A stretch of 64,000 nt of DNA from Mesostigma viride (taxonomy: Eukaryota > Streptophyta > Mesostigmatophyceae > Mesostigmatales > Mesostigmataceae): the NCBI GenBank assembly GCA_009746045.1, contig RPFO01001483.1, positions 22,501 to 86,500 of the forward strand, written 5' to 3'. The notes below the pieces were generated by a model, which was not told the origin of the DNA, searched no databases, and worked only from the letters and a program-made list of their open reading frames with translations. Shown in pieces: positions 17,465-30,253 of the stretch. The position numbers were made by a program, and so were the translations under genes. The stretch's first letter is position 1. Each line of letters begins with the position of its first letter.

Positions 17465-17586
17465 GAGTTAGATCCGAGGTAAGATCCGACGTCGTAATTT
17501 ACGAGGTAGTAATTTACGAGGTAGTAATTTACGAGGTAGTAATTTACGAGGTAGTAATGTACGAGGTAGTAATGTACGAGGTAGTA
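17465..17586 (+). repeat. Subterminal 15-bp repeat array of the outer CACTA element
   Basis: Tandem TACGAGGTAGTAATT units, interrupted by the MITE at 17,587-18,505 and continuing to about 18,600. Subterminal repeats are known transposase-binding sites in CACTA elements; binding here is inferred. Confidence 0.8.
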
Positions 17587-18505
17587 CAGTCATTCCCGCG
17601 TTAAGTTGCGTTTCTTAAGGTTGCGTTCCCGCGTTAAGTTGCGGCGCCGAAGTTTGGGGGGCGACCGCAACTTAAGCATGGAGGCCATCGCAACTTAACG
17701 CGGTAATGACTCGATTTGTAGGTGTCAGGCCATTTTTGGCCGCACAAGAGGCCATTTTTTGCCAAGTCCGGACCCGCTACGTGATTTTAGGCGGCAAAAT
17801 ACGCAAGCCCCTCTGGCGCGCAAATTTCCCCGCCTGCTGGCTTAGGTGAAAAGCGCGAATGCAACCTTACAAACTCAGTTTTGCAGCCTGCGGGCTGCGG
17901 TACATAAGAATCCACGACCATGCAGGGTCTGTAATTGAGACATCTTGCCGGAAATTACCACCATCACGCCGAATGCACGGCACCACAGAAGGGCAAAGAC
18001 AAGGTCGTCATTGAGGCCACAGGCAGTCTCGCTCCATAATAACCTCCATAATAACAGCAGTGCTGTCATTATGATTCTTTACATGCAGGCCATTGACAGT
18101 AAATGAAGCTTCCCTCACGACTGTTCCCATGTTTTGCCGGTCACAGTCAAACGTGAAGCCGGCTCGGCAACTAAGTAACCCGCCAAAAAGAGAGCCGAAG
18201 TCCGATCAGAGGGTTAAAACACACCGATTTACATGGTATAAAATGCAGGCACTGCGTGGCTGCCCACGGCGTGTTTTGCAGCCCGCCTTTGTCCAAAATA
18301 CCATCTGGCCTGGAAAATGGACTTTGGCCGGCTTTGAAGCTGCAGATGGATCGGGCTTGACGAGAGGTGTCGAATGCCGCATAGAAGTCCGTCAGAGGAG
18401 GAGGTGGTGGGCTGCTAGCCTAATTCTACCGTTAAGTTGCGTTCCCGCGTTAAGTTGCGGCGCCAAATTTTAGGGGGCGATCGCAACTTAACGCGGGAAT
18501 GACTG
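17587..18505. mobile_element. 919-bp TA-flanked MITE (Tc1/mariner-like ends)
   Basis: A 24-bp perfect terminal inverted repeat starts CAGTCATTCCCGCG, with TA on both sides (17,585-86 and 18,506-07). The insertion splits the 15-bp subterminal array of the outer CACTA. CAGT ends plus a TA duplication are typical of Tc1/mariner. The left end holds extra internal copies of the end motif (GCGTTAAGTTGCG and its inverse near 17,690-17,705), so the end itself is compound. No coding capacity seen. Confidence 0.85.
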
Positions 18506-18600
18506 TAATGTACGAGGTAGTAATTTACGAGGTAGTAAGGTACGAGGTAGTAATTTGCGAGGTAGTAATTTACGAGTTGGTAATTTACGATCCCGGTACT

Positions 18601-20595
18601 CGGTCCCGTAGGTTACGACGTCGTATGCTTCTCGCGTACACTACCGGTACTACAATCATGTCGCTATGTCGTTCTGAATTGCAGTACGCATGTCACTTAT
18701 CAGAATTTCACTTTGATTTCACTTATCATTTCGGTCAACCTAACCCCTAACACCCATTTACCCGGGGGAAAAAAATGAATGGCATTTGCAGCAAGGCTCA
18801 TGCAAGACGAGTTCCTATTTCATAAAAAATTTCATTATTAAATGCAGGATTACATGTCATGCACAAAAATCCAACGCCTTCACAGAAAATAGCATATCAA
18901 GTCTTCTGACGACAATATCAAGTCAATATCAAATTCGTGGCTTCTCTTCGTGGCTTGAAATACTGTTTCCATGCGGTGCTTAGGACAGCTCCGGGGATGT
19001 CGGCACCGCACAGAAGCTCCATCCGGGAGCAAGTGCGCCGGGGGAAGATGTTGTACATCCAGAGCTCGATATGTGCGGGAAGCCGTCGTGTTGGAAACCG
19101 AGGTGTCTGCACATAATTCCGCGCGCAGGCAGCTTGTGCCTTTACGGGGGAAGACCTGCGACACAAAAACCGTGTCCGGACAATGCAATACGGAGAAATG
19201 GCAACGGCAGATGGAGTCGGCTAAGGCCGCTTGTAAGGAAAGTGATTTTTAATGCACGAATAAATGTATAATGCATGCTACATCGCCATCGCTTGGGCGG
19301 TGAAAAGACAAGGACCAACCACATGCCCCCACCTACCCTTCGTGCATCCCGCCCTTGACGAGGCACAACCATGTGCCCCCACCTACCCTTTGTGCGTCCC
19401 TCCCTTGACAAGAAACAAGCACGTGCACCTATCTAACCTTTGTGCATCCCTTCCTTGGCAAGGAACAAGCACACCCACCCACCTACTCCACATGCATCCC
19501 TCCCTTGACAAGGAACAAGCACGATCACCCAGCTACCCACTAGCACGGCAGCAAGGCAGACCTTACAATGGCAAGTGATGTTTATCGGTAGAAACTGTTA
19601 GACAACTAGCAAACGAGCCAGCCGGTGAAGAGCAAGGCACGCATGCAAGGAATTTGTCGTTGCCTATGTCTACGCTTGTGTTTGTCACTGCAGTTGAAAT
19701 CTGCATTTGCATCAGCAGGCCCGATCGAACCCCATGTCGCCACCCGCATTTCCACTTATACTTCACGGCCCCTTATTCTTCTCTTGTGCCTGCCTTTGCC
19801 CTAACTGTTACCCTAGCATCTGCCCTTGCCCCTATCCTTTGATCCCCAGTGTTTGCCGTTGCCCTCATCCTTTCCCTAGTGCCTGCCCTTGTCTTCATCT
19901 TTTCCCTTGTGCCTGCCCTTGCCCTTGTCCGTTCCCTCGTGCTTGACTTGTCCTAATCTCTTTCCCTTGCGCCTGCCCTTGCCCTTATCCGCTTCCCTTG
20001 TGCCTGCCCCTGCCCTTGCCCTTGTCATTTCCCTTGAGCCTGCCCTTTTGGCAAGCACAAGTGCCTTTGTCCTTTCCTTGGCCTTGTGCTTGCTCTTCCA
20101 GTTTCCCTTTCCTTTGCTCGTGCGGTTGCCTTTGCTCTTACCCGGGTGCTTGCCCTTGCCGTTTGCAAGCTGCATTATTGTCTTAGCAAGCTAGCAAGTG
20201 CAAACTGGCACTGAGCCAGAAATGCAAGCAAAGCAGCCAGTGTAAATAAGGATGGACGGGAACAGTAGAAAGCTAGGGGTGGCAACGGTGCTAGAGCTCA
20301 TGGCAACAAGGTGGTCCCATTCTTGCTGCATTGGGTGCGTTGCGTGGGTGGGATATTGCGAGAGGGGGACATTCTTGCCTTGGTTGTGTTTTCACATGCA
20401 CCCGGTGCTTGAATTTATGCGTGCAAGGGTGGCTGGTATCCCAACCAACAGCCTAAGAGGAAAAAGAGTGCTTAGAAAGCAAGAATGACTTAATGTTGGT
20501 AATAGCAGTGGCGGCAGCAAAAACTGTTGTTATAGATGCAAGCTACAACACTGCGGATGGTTTCTCACACTAATGTGGATAATGATAATGCATGC
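18601..20595. other. Left arm of the outer CACTA element, non-coding repeats
   Basis: No supported gene. About 19,310-19,550 holds some four imperfect 60-bp units (CCCACCTACCCTT...CCCTTGACAAG). About 19,730-20,175 is a degenerate CTTGCCCTTGTGCCTGCC repeat. The Lys/Gly-rich and Pro/Leu-rich frames here follow from the repeats. Confidence 0.6.
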
Positions 20596-20597
20596 CA

Positions 20598-20950
20598 CAC
20601 TAGGAACTCAATTTCTGAGAAAATTCTCAAAACCCTCAATTTTCTCACCTTTTGTGAGAATTTTTTGAGAAAATTGAGAAAAATCTCAATTTTTTTCCGC
20701 AAACGCTAGGCAAAAAATCTCACCAGGGTGAGATTTTGGTGAGAAAAAGGGCGTTTTGGTGAGATTGGGGTGAGAAAAAACCCTAAAGTGAGAAAAAAGG
20801 TGAGAATGGGTGAGAAAAAGGCAGAAAGATTGAGAAAATTGAGAAAATTGAGAAGTTTCTCACCAACACGAGAAAAATCACTAACACGAGAAAAATCACA
20901 AGTCAACGTGGTGAGAAATTTCTCACCAAGAGTGTAACACGAGAAAAATC
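20598..20950 (+). repeat. Left subterminal GTGAGAA array of the inner CACTA
   Basis: Many spaced GTGAGAA and GAGAAAATTGAGAA motifs within 350 bp. The mirrored array is at 26,130-26,488. Confidence 0.8.
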
Positions 20951-21103
20951 ATGAGCTTTATTTCATTAAGTCCTTAACGTGAAAAAAAAACTCAACACCA
21001 CTTTGATATGCATTGTAGGGTGCACAAAGGTGCAATATAGGGTTGTCATACAATATAAAACAGCACATCATTCCATAAACAATGCTGTCATGCCCAAATT
21101 AAA

Positions 21104-22063
21104 TCAAAAGTCATCTTCTTCAGAACTGCTGTCCGAGGGGTTGCTTGCATCAACATCATCTTCTGATGACATAGTGTCATCCCCACTAGTGTCGCAATAG
21201 TTCACAGCTTTACGCTGCCTTCCACTGGCCCTCTTTGCCATAGGGACCTCCTCAATTACAACGGTGGGCTGGCTAGGTCCAGCATCTGTGGGAGCACCAC
21301 GCTTGCGGCTGCGCCCTCGAGCAGGTGCCTTGCCAGCGCGGCGCACCACGTCGCCATCACCTACGTCTGCCGCTGCCACCTTCTTCTTCTTCTTGGACCC
21401 CTTCTTCTTGCCTTTCTTCTTGCCACTAGGCGGTGGCATCGGCTCACCCTCCTCAATCACTTCAAACTGCGGCATGGTGGGGAAATCTGCTGCCACGCTG
21501 TGATACACATGGTTACTGAGGGAAGATTGCGCCTGGTGTGCCATGCTCCATGGCAGTTTGGCAGGGATTACCACCATTTCGGGAGCATAGCATTCATCGA
21601 CGACATACCCAACTGAGCTCACTGCACCTGGCAACACAAGGCGCGACGACCTGGGGGCCTGTGCGCTGCTGATGACCACCAACCTCTCGTGGGGCAGGTG
21701 AGCGACATGAAGGCGATCAAAAAGCTCCACCTTCAACAACAGCTGCCATTCCCAGCCCCCTCGTGGGTACTCTAACCTGGCCTTCAGAATGTGTGTGATG
21801 AAACCAAAGTCTACACCGCCCGGGCCATGCACCGCAACTCCCGCATTCTTGTGCCGCTTTCCCAGGGATTGGTCCGCAGCCTCTGTGCGGTAGTTGAACC
21901 CGTGTATCCTGACTTTGTGGAAAGAATCCGCGTAGCGCTTCACGCCCCCACACGCCGCTACAATGCCTTGCGGCACAAGCGGCGTCAGGTTTAATGATGC
22001 CCATGCAATCACGTTGAACGTTGTGTCAGCACAGCGATCTCGCCTGCATTCAAACAAACGCAC
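21104..22063 (-). CDS. DUF4216-like CACTA-associated protein (partial or last exon)
   Basis: An open frame of 319 codons. The first third reads KVRIHGFNYRTEAADQ, then KNAGVAVHGPGG, DFGFITHILK and LEYPRGGWEWQLLLKVELFD. This follows the DUF4216 pattern (hydrophobic GF+F.T, then NSGV, then YYG...IIEL, then a YPGG..V.LF.C.W.D block) that plant CACTA elements encode next to the transposase. The C-terminus has PMPPPSGKKKGKKKG, a long Lys block, RGRSRKRGAP, and an acidic Ser/Asp/Glu tail, suggesting a nuclear protein. There is no ATG at the 5' end; a splice acceptor TTTGAATGCAG ends at about 22,044, so this is likely a terminal exon. The level-4 insertion at 22,095-23,814 lies immediately upstream and probably severed the gene. 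The role of DUF4216 is unknown. Confidence 0.7.
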   Translation of the reverse strand: MRLFECRRDRCADTTFNVIAWASLNLTPLVPQGIVAACGGVKRYADSFHKVRIHGFNYRTEAADQSLGKRHKNAGVAVHGPGGVDFGFITHILKARLEYPRGGWEWQLLLKVELFDRLHVAHLPHERLVVISSAQAPRSSRLVLPGAVSSVGYVVDECYAPEMVVIPAKLPWSMAHQAQSSLSNHVYHSVAADFPTMPQFEVIEEGEPMPPPSGKKKGKKKGSKKKKKVAAADVGDGDVVRRAGKAPARGRSRKRGAPTDAGPSQPTVVIEEVPMAKRASGRQRKAVNYCDTSGDDTMSSEDDVDASNPSDSSSEEDDF

Positions 22064-22094
22064 ACCGATAACCCAGCAAAGAGTATTATTATTA

Positions 22095-23814
22095 ACTCGT
22101 CGTCTGTCCCTGGTCCTAATTTTAGGACTGAGTTCAACTCAGTCCTAATTTTAGGACCTAATTTTGAGGTTTTGTAGAAAATTCGCCCCGGTCGGAATAT
22201 TTGGCAGAAAAATTTTCTCAAAATTTATTCAAATACTACTTGAAAAGATCTTTCTTGGACATATTTTTGGGATTTTTTTGGATTTGGTTTGGGCGGCTAA
22301 CCGTACGGTGAAAGTACAGGTGGTAAGGGTACATTTTCACGCGAAACGTGAGTTCCGGAAATGCACGACCTAGCCATGGCGGCTTGCGCCCATGCATGCA
22401 GTTTACGTTTTCGGACGATTTTGCGGGCCAAACCCAGGAAATAGATTTTTTATGTCCTAAAGATGATATAAGTGAATTTTAACCTCGCGGGGATGCGATT
22501 TACTGGGTGTCGGCACTGTTCTTGCTGGAAAAATCTGCGATTAGGCAGGTCGACGGAATGGATTACTACAATTGATTCCCGGATCAAATCGAAGGGTTTA
22601 TAGGTTTCTTTCTACCTTTTATCATGTATTGTCGTAGATTAAGTCTAGTGGCAGTAAAGATTTGATGATTTCGACCACTCTGTCACGTCATGGTTTGTGT
22701 GCCGCAAAGTGCCACTTTTGCAGGCACCGCCTGGGCCAAGGTAACGCCAGCCGTGCCAGGCAAAGCTGAAATATCGCTGCTTCATCGTTTCTTGGTATTC
22801 GTACATGAGTTTAAGCTTGCGATGCGCTGTCAGTTTTGAGTCTTGCTGCTCTTTCTTGACCGTTGCCTGCCCCTCTCTAAAACCATCTTTTTAGATGATC
22901 TTACCAGGCATTTGCCTTACCGTAGCGTGGCTGTACAAGGTTTTAGGTGCTGAATGGGTTAAAACACTTTCATAGATGTTAGTTATTCTCTTGCTATGTT
23001 CATACTGCATGATTGTGTGGTCATGGGCTGCGTCAAGGGTACTGTCAAGCTTATACGGGTGAGTGAAAAATCTTGGTGATAAACCACTGTGATCATGTGC
23101 CAGCAGGTATCTTGGCCATGTCATGGCAAGGTAATACAGTTTTATCCATGTCCATTCTTGTAAAGAACAATTAAATGTGACTAACCTACCCATTATATCG
23201 GTGGTTATTACTTATAATACATCCCTTTGTAGCTACGTATCCATACGCATTCCTTATATGTATGCATAGGCTTTCACACATACTAAGGTACAATATAACT
23301 GCAATATGATGATGCAAGTATGTTTTCCTATTATGCCTGAAGGGAAATGGGCTGATTGACATGGTTTGTGGCCACGCTACTATGTAGTATGACCGCACTT
23401 ACATGCTTGCAAATTGCTAGCATGGCCCAGTCCTATGTATAGGACTGGCAGTATTTGGCGTGTTTCAGGCAGTGCCAGTGGCCAAATTGAGTCCAGTTTT
23501 TTGCCACAGGTCAAGAACTATATTGTTTACATGCCTGTATTTTTTTAACATGCATATGGAATTTATTCAATTTTTGCCACTCATACTTCCACACAAAAAT
23601 GCAAATTCGCCGACGGTGCCATACATCCATGTAATTTTTAGGAGTTTGGGTCAAGTTTTCACTGATGTAGTATTTTTGCCAGCAAGAGGACATCAAATAC
23701 TCCATAGACTCACATCTAAGCATCTTGGATGGACCACCCACCTAGTCACTACACACGGTTGAAAAAGGTCAACTCAGTCCTATTATTAGGACTGAGTTGG
23801 GACAGACGACGAGT
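22095..23814. mobile_element. 1.7-kb TIR element inside the inner CACTA
   Basis: Terminal inverted repeats start ACTCGTCGTCTGTCCC. Next to each end lies a palindrome built from CTCAGTCCTAAT/ATTAGGACTGAG. Flanks read TTAA on both sides (22,092-95 and 23,814-17), so the duplication is TA or TTAA depending on where the repeat is taken to begin. There is no coding capacity and the superfamily is undecided. It sits just upstream of the DUF4216-like exon. Confidence 0.75.
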
Positions 23815-24123
23815 TAAGTATTGGTTATTAAAAAAAATAGAACGGATACAACACAGGACGCTTTTACTGGCGGCAAGATCATGGCACCCGGATGGGTAAA
23901 ACCAAACAAACTAGATATTAATTACTAGGGCTGGCTTTGTGACAGTAAAACATGATTGCATGGCTAATCCCAAGGCGCCTTTCAATAGGACTGAATTAAA
24001 ATAACCAAAGCAGACGGCGTAAGTAGCATTTGCAAAAAACAAGGCTCACCAGTAGGCCTCGTCGCCATTCGCAGGGTCGCTGTAATCAGCCTTGGGAAGG
24101 GCATCTTCTCCCAGCAAATCCCT

Positions 24124-24196
24124 TGCGGCGCGTTGTGTCAGCACAGCGATCCCCCCTGCATCCAAACAAAGGCACACCGATAACCAAGCAAAGAGT
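24124..24196. repeat. Duplicate of a splice acceptor/exon edge (matches 22,018-22,086)
   Basis: TTGTGTCAGCACAGCGATC followed by a pyrimidine-rich stretch on the minus strand (TTTGTTTGGATGCAG) repeats the acceptor region of the DUF4216-like exon. On the minus strand it leads into a short open segment ending ...NGDEAYW before a GTGAGCC donor (near 24,050). This suggests an upstream exon of the same gene. Confidence 0.5.
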
Positions 24197-25145
24197 ATGC
24201 AAATGTGTAGCCTTGTTCATTGAAATTATGGCTGGCTTACGCAAAGAGCGACTGTAAGATGACCTATACAGTGGGGCCGGAAACAGCTTGCTTGATCAGG
24301 GCGTGTTTTTCGAGCTTCACTGGCCGGGAGTGTCTAGTGGTGAGAACCATTGCTGCGATCGCTTTCCCACCATTTACGAGGAAATACCCGCAAATGAAAA
24401 ACCACTGAAACGGTCTAGCTAGTCAGTCATTACATTAGCCACATGCCATCATGCATGTTTCCAAACGTCCAGGAACTGCACACGGTGCAAATGCCATTTG
24501 CAGTGCAAAAATCCAGAGGACACGACCTCATTGCTTCATATTTGTATGCAGAAGACTAAAAAAGTAACATGCATTAATGGCCCGCATGCATAAAGGGCCT
24601 GAATTCTGATGCGGGCCCAACGGCAGCACCGCCAAAGCAGATAAGGGCCCGCAGTCTGATGCGGGCCCCACGGCACCACCGCCATAGCAGAGCTCGAAGG
24701 TCGTGGTGCGCGTGAAACGTACGTATGCCCTTTGTCGGTAGGTGCCGTTGGGGTCAAATTGGGTGCCGCCAAAATCGGGCCGACGCGTCAATAGACTGAG
24801 GCCGTCGATGAGAGCCATCATGCGGCTTGGGGAACTTCAGCTAAGTTAACTTAACGCAAACCACTGGTCGCCCGCGTCGGGAACCGGCCCAACGGCTCTC
24901 CCGCAACAGAAAATAACGCGGCATACTGCATACGTCGTCGGATTGTTACATTTCGACGGTCAAGATTTCATGATGAGGTTTGCGTTCAATTTGCCGCAGT
25001 TTGCCGCCCAGAGAAAGTAGTTGTTGGACTCGTTGCCCACGATGAAACACAATCAAGCAAGCCGTTTCCGGACCCACCGAGTAGGTCATGTAGTCGCTCT
25101 TCACGTCAGCCAGCCGTAATTTCAATGCACAAGGCTACACATTTC
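24195..25145. repeat. Inverted pair of about 100-bp repeats (repeat E)
   Basis: 24,195-24,300 and 25,038-25,145 are inverse copies (TGTGTAGCCTTG, ATTGAAATTA, GCTGGCT, CCGGAAAC, GCTTGCTTGAT) with scattered changes. The right copy continues to about 25,260 and recurs at 31,843-32,050. It may be the ends of a non-autonomous DNA element or two independent insertions. Confidence 0.65.
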
Positions 25146-26129
25146 CATCTCCATTCATATTCATAATCCTGCACGACTCGAAAACGCGGACAAGATAACG
25201 GCAGGCTCGAGCTACCATGGTCCGGATTCTCCCGATTTCTGGCCTGCGCTGGTTGTCTCCTTGATATTGGCAACTCTCTCCGGTAAGAGATTTTCCGCAG
25301 TTTGGCTGTTTCGAAACGTTCATTACGTGAGATGCCTTCGGATCAGGAGACTCACACAGCCGCGAAATCATGCCAAAGGTCATATGTTCGATCCCTTGCT
25401 GGTAGCTTCTGAGCTTTCTTATTTTCTGTGTTCCGCGGAATCTCAGATTTGGGCCGCTAGCGTTTTCACGCTTGTTGCTTTCTGATCCGACGACAACGTT
25501 GTGCCTTGCTCGTGTGACATCTGGCGCATGGTGTGATTCATGTGTATGGTGCTGCCTTGCCACATGGGGCTGCTTTGCCATAAGAGTGAGTGTTGGGTTC
25601 TACACATTTGCTGCATGGACCGTTAGGTGCTGGTGAGCTCTTCCTTGTAGAACGCTTACATCTATGTCAAGGATCTGATTTCTTTTCCTCTTGCGTATAT
25701 TGTGTCGGTTTGCTTTATTTCTTGCAGGGACCACGAGAGTAAAATGCAAGCGGTTCCACTTTCAAGTCAGCATGTGACGCCCTGTCGACCGGCCCGCTTT
25801 GTTAGCTAGCTACCATATAGTATTTGATGATAGGCATTGAATGCGGAAGATGTCATAACGCCATAACAGACTGTGTTGAACAGGCATTGAATGCCGAAGA
25901 TGTCATAACGCCATAACAGACTGTGTTGAAAAGGCATATTTGAATGCCGAAGATGTACATAACGCCATAACAGTGTTGAATAGTTGAATCAATGGGTTCT
26001 TGCAGCTGTAAACATTAAAATTATTCAAACATTTAATGAAAAAATCATTATTGTTCGTGCTGTTTTGAACAGCGGTTGTTACTGGCACTGCATGCATGTG
26101 TCTGCTGCCAGCATATTGCATTATGGGTG

Positions 26130-26488
26130 TGTTTTTCAGCGCTGTGTTTTCTCACTTTTCTCACTTTTCTCACGTCCTGTTTTTCTCACTTTTCTCACTT
26201 TTCTCACGTCCTGATTTTCTCACTTTTCTCACGTTTCACACCTCCCGTTTTTCTCACTTATCTCACGTCCTGTTTTTTGAGATTTTTCTCACGTTTTTCC
26301 CCTTTTTTCACCTTTTTGGGGCAATCTCACCCGTGTGAGAAACGTGTTTTCTCACCCATTCTCACCCCATTCTCACCCTTTTTTCTCACCTTTCTCACCC
26401 ATTCTCACCCATTTCTCACCCTTTTTCTCACCTTTCTCACCCTTTTTCTCACCATTTCTCACCCATTCTCAAAGCCGAGTTCCTAGTG
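26130..26488 (-). repeat. Right subterminal TTCTCAC array of the inner CACTA
   Basis: More than twenty TTTTCTCAC-type motifs in 350 bp, mirror of 20,598-20,950, ending at the TAGTG terminus. Confidence 0.8.
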
Positions 26489-26490
26489 CA

Positions 26491-27907
<1,417 letters not shown>

Positions 27908-28355
27908 ATGGAGGGTGGTGGTACACAAATACCGTACAGGTGGTACACAACTGCAGCCAGGACAACAGCCGGGCGCTGCGTACCTGCCGTGGGAAGGAGG
28001 GGGTGGTACACAAGTACCGTACAGGTGGTACACAACTGCAGCCAGCACAACAGCGAGTCGCTGCGTACCCGTGGGAAGGAGGGAGGTGGTGGTACACAAA
28101 AACCGTACAGGTGGTACACAACTGCAGCCAGCACAACAGCGAGTCGCTGCGTACCTGCCGTGGGAAGGAGGGGGTGGTACACAAATACCGTACAGGTGGT
28201 ACACAACTGCAGCCAGCACAACAGCGAGTCGCTGCGTACCTGCCGTGGGAAGGAGGGAGGTGGTACACAAAAACCGTACAGGTGGTACACAACTGCAGCC
28301 AGCACAACAGCGAGTCGCTGCGTACCTGCCGTGGGAAGGAGGGGGGTGCTACACA
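27908..28355. repeat. Minisatellite, about 90-bp unit, five copies
   Basis: Units carry GGTACACAAATACCGTACAG, GGTGGTACACAACTGCAGCC, AACAGCGAGTCGCTGCGTAC and CCTGCCGTGGGAAGGAGG with small length changes. Several open frames on both strands are by-products. Confidence 0.92.
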
Positions 28356-28369
28356 AATATCCGACCTAT

Positions 28370-29080
28370 ATATTAGCGATAGCCGCCGCCTATTAAACAG
28401 GTCCTATTCATCACGAGCGTCAACGCCCCGTCATCGCCCCGTCATCGCCCGGCCGAGGGCCTTAACCTGTTAACTGTTTATTCGGAGTGATAGTCAACGA
28501 CCTATACTACCAATAGCTGCCGCATATCAAACATCGGTTTTTCATCGGGCCCGTCGAGGGCGATGACGGTGACGGTCGTCACCGTCATCGCCCTCGACGG
28601 GCCAACATCTAAACTCTTCTCTTAATCAACAATCTATATTACCAATAGCCGCCGCCTATCAAACAGATCCTATTCATCACGCGCGTCAACGCCCCGTCAT
28701 CGCCCCGTCATCGCCCCGTGATCGCCATGCCGAGCCAGCCGAGGGCCAACCTCTTAACTCTTTACATTTGTATTCGGAGTAGTAGTCAACGACCTATATT
28801 ACCAATAGCCGCCGCATATCAAAAAGGTCGTATTCATGACGCCCGTCGAGGGCGATGACGGTGACGCCGTCACCGTCATCGCCCACGGGCCAACATCTAA
28901 ACTCTTCTCTTAATCAACAATCTATATTACCAATAGCCGCCGCCTGTCAAACAGATCCTATTCATCACGCGCGTCAACGCCCCGTCATCGCCCCGTCATC
29001 GCCCCGTCATCGCTCCGTGATCGCCATGCCGACTGCCGAGGGCCAACCTCTTAACTCTTTATTCGGAGTAATAGTTAACT
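28370..29080. repeat. Complex tandem repeat with long-stem hairpins
   Basis: About four imperfect units of roughly 150-200 bp (TATTACCAATAGCCGCCGC, CGTCAACGCCCCGTCATCGC, TTAACTCTTTATTCGGAGT). Alternate units carry an inverted repeat. 28,548-28,573 pairs perfectly with 28,578-28,603 (26-bp stem, 4-nt loop). 28,841-28,890 is a less perfect version. Confidence 0.88.
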
Positions 29081-30253
29081 GCCGGCATTGCCATACAAGA
29101 AGAAGCTCTCGATCCTAGGTATAGACTACCTCGGGTATCATCATCGTAATTGCTAGCATCGAGATCATTCATACCTACCGACGATGGCCAGCTTCAAAAG
29201 AAAAATGTCGACCAACAGACAGGACCTATCGCCGGGAACCCTCAAGGCAATAAGGGCGAGACAGGCTTTCACCGTTAAGTAAAGTTGTCCACATCGTGCT
29301 AAGGAATTTGTGCTAATCTATGAGTACCTATATGGACACTTTGTCGCATTTTTTACATGGCAAATAAGCGATGTATGTGTCATGTAGGCTGCCATTGGTG
29401 CATGCATGCATGGGCCAGCAATGATGGTCAGAGGTACATTGTGCCTATGAGATAACCATCGATTTGTTGATCAGCAAGTGATTCATTACGTGAGACAACA
29501 ATATGTTTGGGGGCTAAGCTTCTTACATTGGTCACATGGTCCGCCATAATTGTTTTCTTATGTGTTTAAGGTTAGGGCTCTGTTCATGACTGAACGTCAT
29601 GAACGCGCTCTATTCATGACATTGATTAATTGATTTTAATTAGTCTCATGTCCATGTTGGGGGACCGGGATCTCTGAATTCCCCAAAGAAGATATAGTGG
29701 AAGTCCCCCAAGACGTCAATATCCGTCAAGACGTCAATAACTACATGTATGTCCAGAGCTCAGCTAGTAGTCTAAAATATGGGCCTCGAGCTAATCTTGC
29801 ACGCAAGCAATGCCTATCATCAAGGATGAATTAATGCCTATCAACAAGGAGACAATCATGCTTGTTAAATTTCCTAGGACCCACAACTGGGGGGTCGTAG
29901 TCTTTGACAATGTCCGCCTGGGCAACGCTACTAATCCTACATATCCGAGGTCCCATGTATGAATAAGAGGGGTTGAGCGGATGACGCCAACAGTGTCTGT
30001 GCTCTGCATGTCAGCTAAAATCATATCGCGGAGACAAACATATGGCGGTATGTCCAATGTTGGCCACTGCGTCGCCTAACAGGTTCTTACATGGTCGGCA
30101 AGGGCCTGACCATGTAAGAAGATATCTCCCTGGCTGGCCAGTCCACAAGGAACCAGCACAGACCTCATCTGAATCAACCTGATTAATTAACTAACTACTT
30201 AATTCATTTATTAAACTCATGCCCCCATTAGGGAGTCAAGGAGCATTAGCTAA
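29081..30253. other. Outer CACTA interior, no gene seen
   Basis: AT-rich sequence. It includes a short direct repeat AATGCCTATCA near 29,810-29,845 and partial (TTAA)n-tailed repeat ends near 29,630 and 30,182-30,256. Confidence 0.5.

Larger units (their letters stand above)
20598..26488. mobile_element. Second CACTA transposon (5,891 bp) nested in the outer one
   Basis: The left end CACTAGGAACTC and right end GAGTTCCTAGTG are inverse copies, flanked by CA on both sides (20,596-97 and 26,489-90). This matches the 2-bp duplication of the outer element. Both ends carry dense subterminal arrays of TTCTCAC/GTGAGAA motifs. It encodes a DUF4216-like ORF near the left end, a domain characteristically found in CACTA elements. 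No intact DDE transposase is visible in the 2.3 kb to the right of the level-4 insertion (23,815-26,130), so the element is probably defective. Confidence 0.9.

Noticed and set aside
22095-23814. piggyBac or Sola element because of TTAA flanks
   Set aside because: The TTAA could equally be TA plus element bases; no transposase or diagnostic end motif supports a superfamily.
25135-25581. 148-residue minus-strand frame
   Set aside because: It overlaps the dispersed repeat E and shows no family signature; likely chance.
27908-29080. CRISPR-like array
   Set aside because: Units are contiguous tandem repeats without unique spacers, and the genome is eukaryotic.
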